This document shows, piece by piece, positions 15,001 to 26,420 of a DNA stretch of 64,000 nucleotides. The first letter of the stretch is position 1; each line of letters starts with the position of its first letter. The DNA is taken from the NCBI GenBank assembly GCA_963930655.1, contig OZ005617.1, forward strand, positions 13,987,568-14,051,567, given 5' to 3'. Source of the stretch: Myrica gale (Eukaryota; Streptophyta; Magnoliopsida; Fagales; Myricaceae). Under the pieces are notes generated by a model, which saw only the letters and a program-made list of their open reading frames with translations, did not search any database and had not been told where the DNA came from. The position numbers and the translations under genes were made by a program.

Positions 15001-15968
15001 TTTATGTATGTCTTAATAGATAAGAAAATGAAGTGTGATAATTGCAAACAATCGCCTAAGAACACTCCTGAAGTTCATCCTTCATAGGTTTCTGATTCTG
15101 GCTATTTTCTTTGGTATCAGGAGATGCCACACTGTAGGGTGTGAAGGTAATAATGTCAACATCGTTCTGCAGACCTTGTTGGACTGCATGCTTAGAGGAA
15201 TGAAATTAAAGCTGAAGTAGAATAGTTAGACAAGGAAATAAATTCATGGATGTTGACCTAGGAAAATGATGCACTTCCTTTTATCATACATAGAATGAAG
15301 CCTTCCTTAAGAATGGCCTACTTTGCTTCTGAAATGGTTCTCTTTGGCAACATCTGGTTGACTAGAACAATTTTGCAACACGAGATTTTAGTTTTACACG
15401 TTTGCTTATAGTAGTTGCTACCAATGCATGATTTGCTGAGTCATTAACAGAATTGGAACAAATCGTGCAGGCTGTTAACCTGGGAAGGCAAATGTTCAGT
15501 GCCAAGTTTCATCTTTGGTTTAGACTATTTAAAGCACTTCTCTTCCTGGGTGGTCTAGCAATCATCATTATTCTCTCGAAAGTTTGCGACCTATCTTTGA
15601 TGGACTTAGTTGTGTGCTGTCTGGCATTTTTGCCAACCGGATGGGGTTTGATATTGGTAGGTTTGCTTCTAGAGAACTTTTGTTTAGGTTATCCATTTCC
15701 TGTTTCCTTATCAACTAATACACTTGTGCTTATTCAGATTTCACAAGCTGTGAGGCCCAAGATTGAGAATACTTTCGTGTGGTACTTCATCCGAGTACTT
15801 GCTAAAGCTTATGACTATGGAATGGGTGTTGTCCTTCTCGCACCCATAGCTGTTCTGGCGTGGCTCCCAATTATATCTGCCTTCCAAACTCGTTTCCTAT
15901 TCAATGAGGCATTCAATAGGCACTTGCAAATCCAGCCAATTCTTGCAAGGAAAAATAAGCACAAATAA
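1..15968 (+). CDS. CALS9: Callose synthase 9-like (glucan synthase-like 10), C-terminal 22 exons
   Basis: Plasma-membrane 1,3-beta-glucan synthase that makes callose from UDP-glucose; partial, the N-terminal third lies before the window. My GT-AG exons are 1-73, 137-268, 360-454, 539-623, 708-868, 1127-1250, 1353-1447, 1548-1695, 2449-2600, 6318-6424, 6512-6634, 6741-6809, 6975-7143, 7266-7377, 11121-11240, 11312-11427, 12283-12366, 12675-12787, 12861-13090, 13597-14445, 15471-15656 and 15738-15968. They sum to 1,190 codons plus stop with every junction in frame. Glucan synthase landmarks read in order: [90 protein letters not shown] and [15 protein letters not shown]. The last three exons are rich in membrane segments, as in the family. 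The ending [11 protein letters not shown] is close to the remembered CALS9 C-terminus, which favours CALS9 over its paralogues. No stop or frameshift was seen in the exons, so the gene looks functional despite the intron insertions. Confidence 0.93.
2790..6250 (-). mobile_element. Antisense Copia LTR-retrotransposon fossils in a CALS9 intron
   Basis: The 3.7-kb intron between exons 2449-2600 and 6318-6424 is mostly Ty1/Copia remains, antisense to the gene. Reading the minus strand, one RNase H end lies at about 2790-3190. A second element occupies about 3260 to 5400 or beyond, with integrase C-terminal and linker parts (4750-5300), reverse transcriptase (about 3780-4700) and another RNase H part (3400-3560, including the SSAEAEYR-type motif). 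Two separate RNase H ends mean at least two insertions, probably nested. Both are old and broken many times. No LTR pair could be delimited, and the far end is uncertain because 5400-6250 holds no recognisable motif. Confidence 0.75.
7503..8440 (-). mobile_element. LINE (L1-type) 5'-truncated 3' fragment, antisense in a CALS9 intron
   Basis: A poly-T run at 7503-7512 marks the poly-A tail of a minus-strand LINE. Minus-strand reading gives the ORF2 C-terminus: the VGC-RV-FWKDRWC segment near 8400, the reverse-transcriptase zinc-binding domain ([53 protein letters not shown]) and the family-specific end near 7590. The zinc-binding region is split over frames, so it is dead. The 5' end is truncated near 8440. 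CACAATGT occurs at both edges and may be a short target duplication. It belongs to the same family as the copies at 19258, 37421, 39328 and 62839. Confidence 0.85.
8441..9582. other. Intron sequence, nothing recognised
   Basis: AT-rich CALS9 intron sequence between the LINE piece and the fold-back MITE. I see no coding similarity on either strand. Confidence 0.5.
9583..9927. mobile_element. Fold-back MITE, 345 bp, with 8-bp target duplication
   Basis: The two halves are inverted copies. The left arm carries AAAATTACCTAAATAGTCC and the right arm, reverse complemented, carries AAAATTACCCAAATAGTCC. The arms continue inward through the wording 'cannot-place' stretches around TTGGTCC and the CGGAATA-GTTGACATGTC core, leaving a loop near 9745. 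TATACATA is repeated exactly at 9575-9582 and 9928-9935, just outside the arms. There is no coding capacity. The long arms resemble MULE-type fold-backs, but an 8-bp duplication is more usual for hAT, so the superfamily is left open. It lies in a CALS9 intron. Confidence 0.85.
9936..11120. other. Intron sequence, nothing recognised
   Basis: The remainder of the 3.7-kb CALS9 intron, up to the acceptor before 11121. I recognise no repeat or gene here. The same holds for the CALS9 introns 11428-12282 and 14446-15470. Confidence 0.5.
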
Positions 15969-16789
15969 AATTTTCCGACCAATGATTGTAGAGATATATG
16001 TGCAGTCGAGGCCAATTTTTTTTTTCTGGGTAAGTTAGTCAAGTAGACCTTCACAATTCCTTATGGTAATACTGTCGGTATATATTACAGAATATATACT
16101 GCAATGATTCATACAAATTTACAGTGTAAGTGAATAAGGAATGCAAGTTCAGATGGTAGAAAAGCTTACTGTAATTCTTATGGATGACTCGTCTGAATTA
16201 GTTGCAGAATTTCTCTCTCAATAGCACACACTTAGCTTCCAATCTGGACGAAAAACCAAAATTAGCATCGACAATTGCCTTCTGAAGGGCACTTTGTAAA
16301 TTATCGTCCAACTTGGGTTAATATTGGAAAACTTCGCTGTAGTTTGTAGCACAGAGAATGCACGTGTGTCTAAACATGTTTTAAGTTAAAAGGATAAATT
16401 GCGGCACGTGTTCGTATACTCAAGAAAACAACCGCTCTCTCAACGTAGAGCTCTCTGGAGATGCCCTATTCTCTCTCCTGGTCCTTTATTGGACCTCTGC
16501 AGTCAGGATGTGGCCCCCACCTCCATAGCCGCCCTTTTGTCTTTTCTCTTTACTGCTGCCCTCAACCTATTTCTTCCCGTCACCTTTTATCTCTCGTGCC
16601 CTTTCTGTTATTCCTTTTGTATCCTCTCTCGTTTCTTTCACTGGTTTTTTCACAGCGCTGCTCTATCGGTTTCTAGTCCATTCAGTTTGTTTTTTGGGGT
16701 GCGAAGTTGGAGATTATATATCAGGCACCTTTTATCTCTCATGCCCTTCCTGTCACGATTTGAGGCCTAATGCCGTTTTAAAAATTAGG
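15969..16789. other. CALS9 3' flank and CT-rich stretch
   Basis: The region follows the CALS9 stop. AATAAA overlaps the stop codon (15964-15969), too early to be a useful poly-A signal, and no better signal is clear. At 16430-16760 there is a C/T-rich stretch with a short imperfect direct repeat of CCTTTTATCTCTC (about 16583 and 16728). Its open frames have no recognisable domain. Confidence 0.4.
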
Positions 16790-19257
16790 TTTTTTATATA
16801 AATTTTAAAAAATATTTAAAATTAATATTTTTTAACTTTTTGAGATGCAAAATTATTAATCAAATTTTTATATTTAAGATTCGTTACTTTCAAATAATAG
16901 AATGATTAATCCATTTAATCTTTTTTTTGACATTGTCGACCGTAAATAAGACTTTATTATTTTATATTTTGAAAAACTATTTTCTTCAAAAGTATTTGTC
17001 ACTGATATTGTTAAGAGTATTCTATAAGCAATGCATAAATTTAGAAAACAATCTAATTTTTTTATATAATTTAATGTTTCAATAGAGTATTAATTTTAGG
17101 TTGCAAAACTTCTTTTAATACTTTTAATTCTGAAAATAAATTCAAACCATCTATGTCAGAATATTCACCATCTTTTAAAAAACTTTTAAGATTAAGACAA
17201 TATTTTTTTAAATCATCATTCTCTGAAGATTTAAATTTGTTAATATTAAATAAAAAAACCAAAAATATTTTTCATATATTGTGAATTGTTGAAATTTAAT
17301 AGCTTGATCTACTATGTGTGAATCCTAGGATTAAGGCAACCCAAGAGGGTGAATTGGCTTTCTAAATTTTTCACTTTTTAACCCCCAAAGACGTGTTTGC
17401 AAAGTAACTACTAATTAGCACAAGTATATAATATGCAACAAGTGTAAATATGTGCTAAAAGTAAAGAGAATGGTAAGAGAAGCAAACACTTGATTTTTAG
17501 GTGGTTCGGCAAACCCACCTACATCCACCCCTCAAGCTCATTCACCGAGCCTTGAGGTCTTTCCACTATTCTTCAAATAGCTTACACTCTAGGTTCCGTG
17601 TGCTAGAGAACCGTACAAGTGTTTCTCGGGCTCAACACTCAAACTCACTCAAGTGGTTTTTCTGGTTCACACTCACAACCTTACCAAGCTTGAGATATAT
17701 TCTCTAAGCTTCTTCTTTAGTGAACAACCTCACTAAAGGAAACACCACTTTTGATAGGAAGATTACAAGAACAAAACTCTCTCAAAGAGTAAATATAAAA
17801 TTGAAAGACTCTATCTCTTGATTCACACAAAGACAAGGCTATGAAAGTATGTTTTGTGTGAATAATATGAGAAATATGGAATATGAAGGTTTAGAATATT
17901 TCTCAAGTGATTTAAATGATATGTGGTCGTTGTGTGTTGATTTTGGACGTTATGGATGTGTATTTATAGGCCACAAAAGAAAATTAGCCGCTTATAGCCG
18001 TTGGGAGTCATCTGTTAAAATGAGTCGGTCGACCGCTTCAAGTTACCGTTACCCAACGGTCATATTGTCAGAAGTTTAACGACTCTTTTTTAAAACCAAC
18101 AGGTCGACAACTTCAATTTAAGCACGTAGCCCGGTTATTTTAAAAACATGTTTTTGACTACTTTTAAACACTCATTTTTAGAGACTTATTTCACATAAGT
18201 ATATGAAGGGTTTAAAAGTTTGTTTGGGGTGTTTTTAAACCTTTAAAAATATTTTAATCTTTTAAACAATACGTAAAATGGTTTATGCACGTTTTGAAAG
18301 ATATGCAAGTGCGTGGTTCAAATCCTCGTCAAAAGTGAAACAAATAGTTACAAGGATATACTCTAAAGTCTTGAATCTTTACTTTTGAGCTCCTTGCATC
18401 TTCTTGTTCTTCTTTCTTTAAGTCTTTGGCTCTTTGATTAAACATGACTTTGTCTTTGAAGATGTCCATTTATAAACTTAATACATTTATTGAAATCATC
18501 AAAATCTCGATTGTCCACAAAAGTCAACACTATGTATATGAAGTAATCAATTCTAAAAGTTTCTTCAACTGATTTTATTATTTCATCATTATCATTTTCT
18601 TCGAATTGTTTTTTTCTATGTATTACTCTTTTTTCACGAAATATAGGTTCAATTTCCATTTCAACAACAATCTTTTTAGATGAAATTAAAGCAGATGAAA
18701 ATCCAATTTCCCGATAATTTTTTAAATAATAAATAAGCCATTTTAATTGATCTATGACAACATTGATATGCATATCTTTAGATTGTAAGAACTTACTCAC
18801 TGAATTAACAGCAAACAAAATATCATACCAAATATTCATGCTTAATAAAACTTAAAATTATCAATCTCATATGTAGCTAAGCATGTGGTTTCACTCTTTG
18901 TCTTCGGATCTTCACTTGTTTTTGCAAATTGAGTTAAAGCATCTCTTATTTTTGGAGCTTGATATTTTATTGCTTTTACACTTTCAATGCAACTTTCCCA
19001 ACGTATTTGTGACAGTGGTTTCAATGTGAATGTAGATATATTATCTTGTAAAATTTTTCATCGTTTTGTAGAAGAAGAAAATAAAGAATAAATGTGTTGT
19101 ACCACTCCAAAAAAAGATATAGCTTTAGGACATGAGTTTGTCATATCACATAATACTATATTTAAATTATGACAACCACAAGGTGTATAAAATGCTCTAG
19201 GATTTATATCTACTAATCGCTTTTATACGCCTTGATGTTTCCTTTCATAATTGATCA
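16790..19257 (-). pseudogene. hAT transposase pseudogene, copy 1 (C-terminal half), split by a solo LTR
   Basis: Minus-strand remains of a TTF-finger/DUF4371-type (ZMYM1-like) hAT transposase. From the right come PLSQIRWESCIESVKAIKYQ (about 19020), then MNIWYDILF, INVVIDQLK and SSALISSKKIVVEMEIEPIF (18840-18600). After the inserted LTR come NINKFKSSENDDLKKYCLN and an ELKVLKEVLQPK segment (17260-17070). The C-terminal dimerisation region, with NLCIAYRILLTI and a KIIKSYLRSTMSKKRLNGL-like motif, lies near 17040-16900. In-frame stops make it dead. The N-terminal half is missing: homology to copy 2 stops at 19257, where a LINE fragment begins. Confidence 0.8.
17317..18529 (-). mobile_element. Solo LTR (Copia-like), 1,213 bp, inside hAT copy 1
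   Basis: On the minus strand it starts TGTTGACTTTTGTGG and ends GGATTCACACA, the TG...CA form of LTRs. CTATG flanks both sides (17312-17316 and 18530-18534). The uninterrupted sequence at this point is preserved in hAT copy 2 near 26195, which confirms the insertion. The 3' part, with AATTCACCCTCTTGGGTTGC, resembles the end of the solo LTR at 52856-54161, so the two are related. No internal region is present, so it is a solo LTR left by LTR-LTR recombination. It is a non-coding fossil. Confidence 0.85.
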
Positions 19258-20100
19258 ATTTATCATTTGGAAGGGTTATAAGGATGGAGTTTTTCTGTTA
19301 AATCCTTCTCTGGTCTTATTGTTGGGGATCAATATGAGTATTTCCCTTAGTGTGGAGTTTGGAAGACCAAAGTTCCCACGAGAGTTTCTTTCTTTGTGTG
19401 GGAGGCTACACACAGTAGAATTTTGACTATTGATAATCTTCGAAGGAGGGGAGTGTGTGTCCTTGATTGGTGCTACTTATATAAGATGGATGGAGAGTCT
19501 GTTAATCATGTTTTATTGCATTGCTCGATGGCTAGAGGACTTTGGCAGCTTGTTTTTGGTATAACGAATCTCCATTGGGTTATGCCGGAAAGGGTGGTCG
19601 ATGTCTTATTATGTTGGAGAAGAAAGTTTGTGGATCTGTTGGCTAAGGCAATTTGGAAAATGATTTCATCTTGTATTTGGTGGTGTCTTTCGTGGAAGCG
19701 TAATCTAGATGTTTATAGGATTTACTTTCTTATGTGGAGAGATTACAAGTTGTTTTTATGCATTCTTTTTTCTTTGGGTTGATGCTATGTGGGGGGGCCA
19801 CTTTTTAGGCTGTGTTTGAGAAGTAAAATTTTAGGGTTGTTAAAATTTTAGTTATTGGGGTTGATGAAAAAGTGAGGAGAGAGAGTGAAAAAGTTAGTGA
19901 AAAAATGAAAAAGTTGTTGAAAAAATGAGAAAGTGTATGGAAATTGATGAAAAAGTGAGGAAATAGAGTGTTTTGTAATGATGATAAAATTTTAGGTAGC
20001 TAAAATTCACTTGTATATTCTAGTGAATCTAGTACTTCCTTTGTACTATTTTCACTTTCTTTTTCTATTTCTAATAGCATTTCCTCACTTATCAAAAAAA
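19258..20100 (+). mobile_element. LINE 3' fragment with a small MITE-like insert
   Basis: Plus-strand LINE ORF2 C-terminus. From 19393 it reads [40 protein letters not shown], a WVMPERVVDVLLCW block and CIWW, then goes out of frame. It ends in TTATC followed by a short A-run at 20093-20100, like the tails of the copies at 39328 and 62839. At 19808-20010 an AT-rich stretch begins GGCTGTGTTTGAG and carries the AAATTTTAG/GTGAGGAGAGAG wording of the Tourist-like MITEs elsewhere in the window. It interrupts the LINE end, but its right terminus is not clear. Confidence 0.75.
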
Positions 20101-20404
20101 ATTCATAAATTAATTGTGGTATCAAATGTCCAAGATTTCTGATTGATGCTTTTTCATAGGCAACATACTATATTCTAATATGCCTTATTAGAACACGGTT
20201 ATTATTCTGACTTTTGTCACTATTTTGTAAGATTTATTCATGTTGACACTTAGATACTTCTTCCTTTAGCATTAGAATTACCTACTTTGCAGTTTCTGAC
20301 AATAGGCTTGACCTTTTATTTGCAGTTTGGTAATTAACTTATATGTAACATTTTGAATTCAATTCTGATATGTAACTGACTGGTTGTATTATTTTTTTTT
20401 GCAG

Positions 20405-20526
20405 AGGAAACACACAAACTTAAGGAGAAAGATAAGCGTCTGAAAATGTGCTTGTTTGGGTCTTGGATTTTCTTCTTCGGAATGGGCCTATATATGTGTA
20501 AAGCTTGTGTATCTGTTGATGTGTAA
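20405..20526 (+). CDS. Possible terminal exon of an unidentified coiled-coil/membrane protein
   Basis: After a good acceptor (T-run then GCAG, 20390-20404) an open stretch reads EETHKLKEKDKRLKMCLFGS, followed by a hydrophobic WIFFFGMGLYMCKACVSVDV and a stop at 20524-20526. A charged coiled-coil end followed by one membrane segment recalls the C-terminus of plant GRF-zinc-finger proteins. Similarity by eye is weak and no upstream exon is visible. It could be a leftover host exon or part of a transposon. The rest of 20101-20770 shows nothing else. Confidence 0.25.
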
Positions 20527-20775
20527 ACCTTGTGCTTCTGTGGATGGGTACCTGTATTTAGTTGTAGGGCTTTGTACTCTTTGGATTTTGTAACCAAACA
20601 AAATCTTCCAAATCATGGAACAAATAGAATCTGAAACACAAACCAAATCACTCTCAAACTAAAGTGAAAAACCTGCAACGTCTACAAACCAAATGTAGTC
20701 CAAATAAAATTTGGAAATCCAAATCTGCCATGTTCATCTTTTATAAACAAAATGTAGATCAACAACATGACATTC

Positions 20776-20912
20776 ATTGTTCAAGATAAAAAATATCAGC
20801 GTTCCATAATTTATACAAAAAAAATTGTCATATCAGCATCAACGTAGTAATAACAAGTGTCTTCCATTGTTCAAGATACAAAATATAATAATTCCATAAT
20901 TTATACAAAAAC
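20776..20912. repeat. Tandem duplication, about 90-bp period
   Basis: The wording CATTGTTCAAGATA, then AAATAT, then TTCCATAATTTATACAAAAA occurs at about 20776-20822 and again at about 20866-20912. It lies just outside the MULE coding part and may be subterminal repeat sequence of that element. Confidence 0.6.
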
Positions 20913-20939
20913 TCTGAAATCAACTTCAAGGTACTTCAT

Positions 20940-23906
20940 TGGGTAGCTCGTGCTCTTTCCACACCTATAGCACGCCTTTGAACACCACGATCTGAATTAG
21001 TCCCCCTAACATCCCCCTGTGTTCCCTGCGTCCTCAAATATGTCAAACCACAATGGCAATAAAAAAGTGTACTGAAAGAGCTCTATCAAAACCAAACACC
21101 CACTAACCCGTCTGGCTTGAGGCCTCTTGGCCATGCCTGTCTGGTCAATCCCACCATTTGTGGTAACCACAATGGCCGTAGATGTGCTTGCTCCATCCTG
21201 TGCAAAGGAATACAATGGAAGTTTGAGAATCACATGAAACTATTACGTACAGCGGTATTATGACAAATGTCGAAAGTTGCCCTACATTTCTTCCCTTCGA
21301 TTTCTTTGTGTATGGTTTTGGGGGATACTTTCATTCCCCAGGCTTCTGTGGGAATTTGCATTTCCGTGCATTATGGTCATTTTCTTCACACCTCCCACAC
21401 TTGATTATGTAACCACGTCGGGATACCCGTTCTGGAGGTGGTGGCTCGTCCTCAGCCCTTCGCCTTGACATTCTCGGATGTCCTGGCCTTGCAATTATAT
21501 GAGGTGGAAGAGTGGATGGGTCTAATTCTATGTGGGGCCATGACGACGAACTATACATCGCGTGTATTGTGTTCCGGTATGCGCGTCGGTAAGCATCGAT
21601 GCAGTACCAGTTGTCCACGAACTCCTCAGGCTCTCTACGAGAGAAGTATATTGTAGAAATGGCATGTGTACAAGGGATGTCATTCAACTACCACCTTCCA
21701 CACGTGCATGTTCTCGCAGAAATATTTACCACCCTTCTGTCTTCAGTATGGTAGGCCACCTCAAACTCAACTCCATTTCTCCATCTACAAATGAAGTGGC
21801 TTCCAAGTTCCTTATTCTTCTTCAATGTTTCCTGTATGCGAGGACAAATGTCGAAAGATGCATCTGTATCCCATCTCGCTTCTGGCGAAATCGATTCATC
21901 AACATATGTCGAATAATCTCCATCATACTCAACAACGGCTTATCTCAAGCTTCGAGTACCCAAGCATTAAAGGTCTCCGTAATATTATTCAGAAGCATAT
22001 CACTCTTACAATGCGTAGAGAACACATGACGAGACCATGTCTACAAGAGTGGAGGAATTTCTGTAAGATTAACAATTAAAGTAACTTTATTTAGTATAAG
22101 AGTTAAAATAAAAAGTGTTGAAGGGACAATGCCTGTGGAGGAATTAGTGAAAGATAATAGTGTGCATCTGGGCTCAATGCCTCCATTTGTTTCATGTGCC
22201 TTTCAAAGTCAACAACATTGGCAGCTTTTGCACATTTCCATAGCACCTCTTTGTACGCTTGTCCTTTCCACCCATGGGACGTCATATTTGCGTGCAAATG
22301 TTTAATGCAATATCAATACTCCGTTTGTGGCAATAGAATTTTAAATGCATCAAGTAATCCCTGAAAAGAAATACATCAAAAATGGTTATTAAAAATTGGT
22401 TAGGGATTACCTGATAAACCGAACGTACCTATGAATCCAAATAATATTACCTTTTGACAGTCAGAGATAAACACCCATTGATGAGTATCAAAGGTACCAA
22501 CATCGTCAATCAGCATGTCCAGAAACCATAACCATGACGACGTGCACTCGTTCTTGCAAACTATGTACGAGATAGGAAACATATCCTTGTTAGCATCCTT
22601 CGCAACCGCACAGAAGAGTTGACCACCGTATGGTCCCTTCAAATGGCAAGCATCGACGGATATGACTGTTCTACACCTAGTCAGAAACCCCTTCCTACAT
22701 GCACTCAAACGCACATACATGCATTTGAAGAATCCACAATCTTTATGAATAATTATCGTGCTCCCAGGATTCTATTGTAAGATAGCAGCAGCATAATCAT
22801 AACAATGTTGGTACTGCTCTACATGAGTTCCATTAATCACCTCCAAGGCCAACTTCAACGCCCGATATTCCTTGAACTTGGACATACCCACCATCCAATC
22901 TCTACGAATCTCTTCCCTTAGTGCAGTGATGGATAAATTAGGAGTGTCTCTAATTTTTTCCAAATATTTCATGGCAATCCACTATGCAGTCACAACGACA
23001 TTGATGTAATGGGTACCGCATTGGTGTCTCGATGTCATCGTCTTAATATGAAATCCACCCCCGCCATTCTGAATTGAACAATGAATACGTCAATTGCAAT
23101 TTAAAGCCTTGCACTTGGAAGTCACGCGTGACTCGGTCAGATTTAACATAGTTGTATGCGAAGCCATTTTGGATGCAAAACTGTTTAAGAGCACTCTTGA
23201 AAAGCTTTAAGTCTCTAAACCTCATCCTCTCGCACAACTTCAACCTTCTTCCAGATGATATGTTTGTGTCACGAGACTCTTGATTCCTCGTTCTACTCTG
23301 AAGGCCTTCGGCACCTTCCTTATCACCCTCGCTTATACTATCTTCAAGCTCACTAGACTCCTGAGGTGCCTCCTCAGTCTCCCTAGCAACCGAATGAGCC
23401 GCTCCAAACCATGCCATTACATCCTCTTGATCCCTTTTCGCAACATCCTTATCATTATTGTCTGGAAAGAGCTCTTGTTGTTCCTCTCCAGCGCTACCTT
23501 TGAAATCACTCAAGGCAGCAGCATCTTCTGCATGACCAGTTGCTGATTGTTCCTCAACATTACTATCCTCAACCCCATTATCACCATCCCCAACCTCATC
23601 ATCACTATCCTTAACCCCATAATCATCATCCACACTTTCTTAATCATCATCATCCATATGTTCCCCACCTCCGTAATCGTCATCATCTAAACTAACCAAA
23701 CATGGGATATCAACCGAATGCACCATGTATAAGTGCAACTCTGTTTGCCTTCTTTGCACTAAAAGATCCAGCAACTATCTCACATCATCGTCACTGGTCA
23801 AATATGTGAATGGATTTGCTTCATCGTGGACAAATTTATAGGCTAATTTGTCAACATTCATGTACCCCATGTTCCTGCTAACGAATTTCTTAATAACGAA
23901 TTTCAT
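20940..23906 (-). pseudogene. MuDR-type MULE transposase, decayed
   Basis: Mutator-like DNA transposon, read on the minus strand from an ATG at 23904-23906. Domains in order: acidic N-terminus; MuDR DNA-binding region (FRDLKLFKSALKQFCIQNGF, near 23200); FAR1/MULE middle (SKFKEYRALKLALEVINGTH); the DDE/MULE core with VDACHLKGPYGGQL near 22650 and FISDCQK near 22470; HLHANMTSHGWKGQAYKEVLW near 22290; and a SWIM zinc finger (CTHAI) near 21670 with a CGRCEENDHNARKC knuckle near 21370. A likely intron precedes the tail starting DGASTSTAI (near 21195). At least two in-frame stops in the first 300 bases and frame changes in the core make it a pseudogene. Terminal inverted repeats were not found, so the element ends are approximate. 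Confidence 0.85.
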
Positions 23907-24188
23907 ACTTTATCTGCTTAACCTTCTCTCAAAATCTTTCTCTTCCTCTATTTGTTCTCTTGCTCTATCTCTCTTTGCAAAACTAATCTAATTTCTTTTA
24001 GCCAATCACATATTAGATACACTTTTAGCAAAAGATTGTTCCAAGTTCAAGTTAAAGTTCAACCACTTATAATCTTCGTGTCAAGTTCTATTATTCTAAT
24101 CTTTACACTCTTGTATTTTAATTTGAATATTTATTTTTTAAAATAGCATTTGTTTTATTTTTTGGTGTTCTTTGTTTATATTTACACT

Positions 24189-26420
24189 ATGTCTAATAGA
24201 AAATATGAATGTGGTTATGAAAAGCTTAAGAAAAAAAAAGTTAATCCAATCTCAAAAATGAGCTCTTGATAAATTTATTGTCAATGATAAAAACAATATA
24301 ACATCAATTTCAACTGAAGAATTGATAATTGAACAACAATGTGATTTCATACAATTAGGAGAGCATATTGAACCAATCCCACAACATAGTATTGAAAATT
24401 AACTTCTTAATGATTCACAAGTTTATAGTTCAGTAATTCTTGATGAAGAACCCAAAGAAAATTTAGAAACGACCAATGTAAAAGATAATGAAAATATGGA
24501 TATCAACGCTTTGAGTATATCTATAGATATTTATGATCCAAGTCATTGGAAAACTATGGATACAAAAATTAGAGATCTATTAGTAGAGAGAGGTCCAATT
24601 AGAATTGATGATATAAAATTTCCTAAAGATGAGAATAATAGACACTTCTCTACTACATTTTATACGTAAAAACTATCAAATGGAGAAAAACATGATAGAA
24701 AATGGCTAGTATATTCAAAACATGTTGATAATGTTTATTGTTTTTGTTGCTCAAAACCTAGCACAAGTCAATTGGTTAATGAAGGAAATAGAGATTGGAA
24801 GAATCTTAGTGTTAAACTTAAAAGTCATGAAACAAGCCATGAATATATCACCAATATGAATAATTGGATTAACTTGGAAATGAGATTGGTTAAAAATAAT
24901 AATAAAAATAATAAAAATCTTCAAGAACATATTAACAAAGAGAGAGATCATTGGAAAATAATATTATTAAGAATTATTGTTGTTATAAAAACTCTTGCTA
25001 AAAATAACCTAGCATTTCGTAGAAAAAACGAAAAGATCTACCAAGATAATAATGGGTGTTATTTAAGCCTAATTGAAATGATATCAGAATTTGATCCAAA
25101 TATTCATGAACACGTTCGACGAATACAACATGGTGAAATTCATAATCATTACTTAGGACATAACATACAAAATGAATTTGATACAAATATCAGCATCTGA
25201 AATTAAAAATATTATTATAAACAAAATCAAAGAAGCAAAATATTTTTCGATTATACTTGATTGCATTCCTGATATAAGCCACCAAGAACAAATGACATTA
25301 AATATTACGATGTATAGATACTTCAACATGTGAAGTGAAAATAGAATAATGTTTTTTAGAATTTTTAGAAGTAGATGACACCTCTAGTAAAGGTCTTTTT
25401 AACGAACTTCTAAATGCCATGAAAAAACATGGATTATATGTCAATAACATAAGAGGACAAAGATATGATAATTGATCAATTATGAAAGGAAACATCAAGG
25501 CGTATAAAAGAGATTATTAGATATAAATCCTAGAGCATTTTATACACCATGTGGTTGTCATAATTTAAATCTAGTATTATGTGATATGAAAAACTCATGT
25601 CCTAAAGCTATATCTTTTTTTGGCGTGGTACAACACATTTATTCTTTATTTTCTTCTACAAAACGATGGACAATTTTACAAGATAATATATCTACATTGA
25701 CATTGAAACCATTGTCACAAATACGTTGGGAAAGTCGCATTGAAAGTGTAAAAGCAATAAAATATCAAGCTCCAAAAATAAGAGATGTTTTAATTCAATT
25801 AGCAAAAACAAGTGAAGATCCGAAGACAAAGAGTGAAACCACATGCTTAGCTACATATGAGATTGAAAATTTTAAGCTCTTATTAAGCATGAATATTTGG
25901 TATGATATTTTTTTTACTGTTAATTCAGGGAGTAAGTTCTTACAATCTAAAGATATGCATATCAATGTTGTCATAGATCAATTAAAAAGGCTTATTTCTT
26001 ATTTAAAAAATTATCGGGAAACTGGATTTTCATCTGCTTTAATTTCATCTAAAAAGATTGTTGTTGAAATGGAAATTGAACCTATATTTCGTGAAAAACA
26101 AATAATACATAGAAAAAAAACAATTTGAAGAAAATGTTAATGATGAAACAATAAAATCAGTTGAAGAAACTTTGAGAATTGATTATTTCATATACATAGT
26201 AGATCAAGCTATTTCTTTAATTTAAAATAGATTTGAACAATTCACAGTATATGAAAATATTTTTGGTTTCTTATTTAATATTAACAAATTTAAATCTTTA
26301 GAGAATGATGATTTAAAAAAATATTGTCTTAATCTTGAAAGTTTTTTAAAAGATTGTGAATATTCTGACATAGATGGTTTGGATTTATTTTTAGAATTAA
26401 AAGTATTAAAGCAAATGTTT
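24189..26420 (+). pseudogene. hAT transposase pseudogene, copy 2 (N-terminal and middle parts)
   Basis: Plus-strand relative of copy 1. It opens MSNRKYECGYEKLKKKK and contains the TTF-type zinc finger region (KWLVYSKHVDNVYCFCC, near 24700-24755) and the DUF4371 region ([19 protein letters not shown] near 25250). The catalytic region holds CGCHNLNLVLCDM and FFGVVQHIYSLFSSTKRW (25550-25660), followed by PLSQIRWESRIESVKA and the block shared with copy 1. It breaks off near 26420, before the dimerisation domain. Several in-frame stops and frameshifts make it dead. Copies 1 and 2 are very similar where they overlap. Confidence 0.85.

Noticed and set aside
15964-15969. AATAAA overlapping the CALS9 stop codon
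   Set aside because: A poly-A signal here would leave almost no 3' UTR. It is more likely a coincidence of the lysine-stop codons.
16399-16770. 123-codon open frame on the plus strand
   Set aside because: C/T-rich, low-complexity composition with no domain and an internal direct repeat. It is most likely chance.
21438-22079. Open frames on the plus strand opposite the MULE
   Set aside because: They are the complement of the transposase reading and carry no domain of their own.
20200-24100. Search for terminal inverted repeats of the MULE
   Set aside because: No convincing long inverted ends could be paired by eye, so no boundaries are claimed beyond the coding part.
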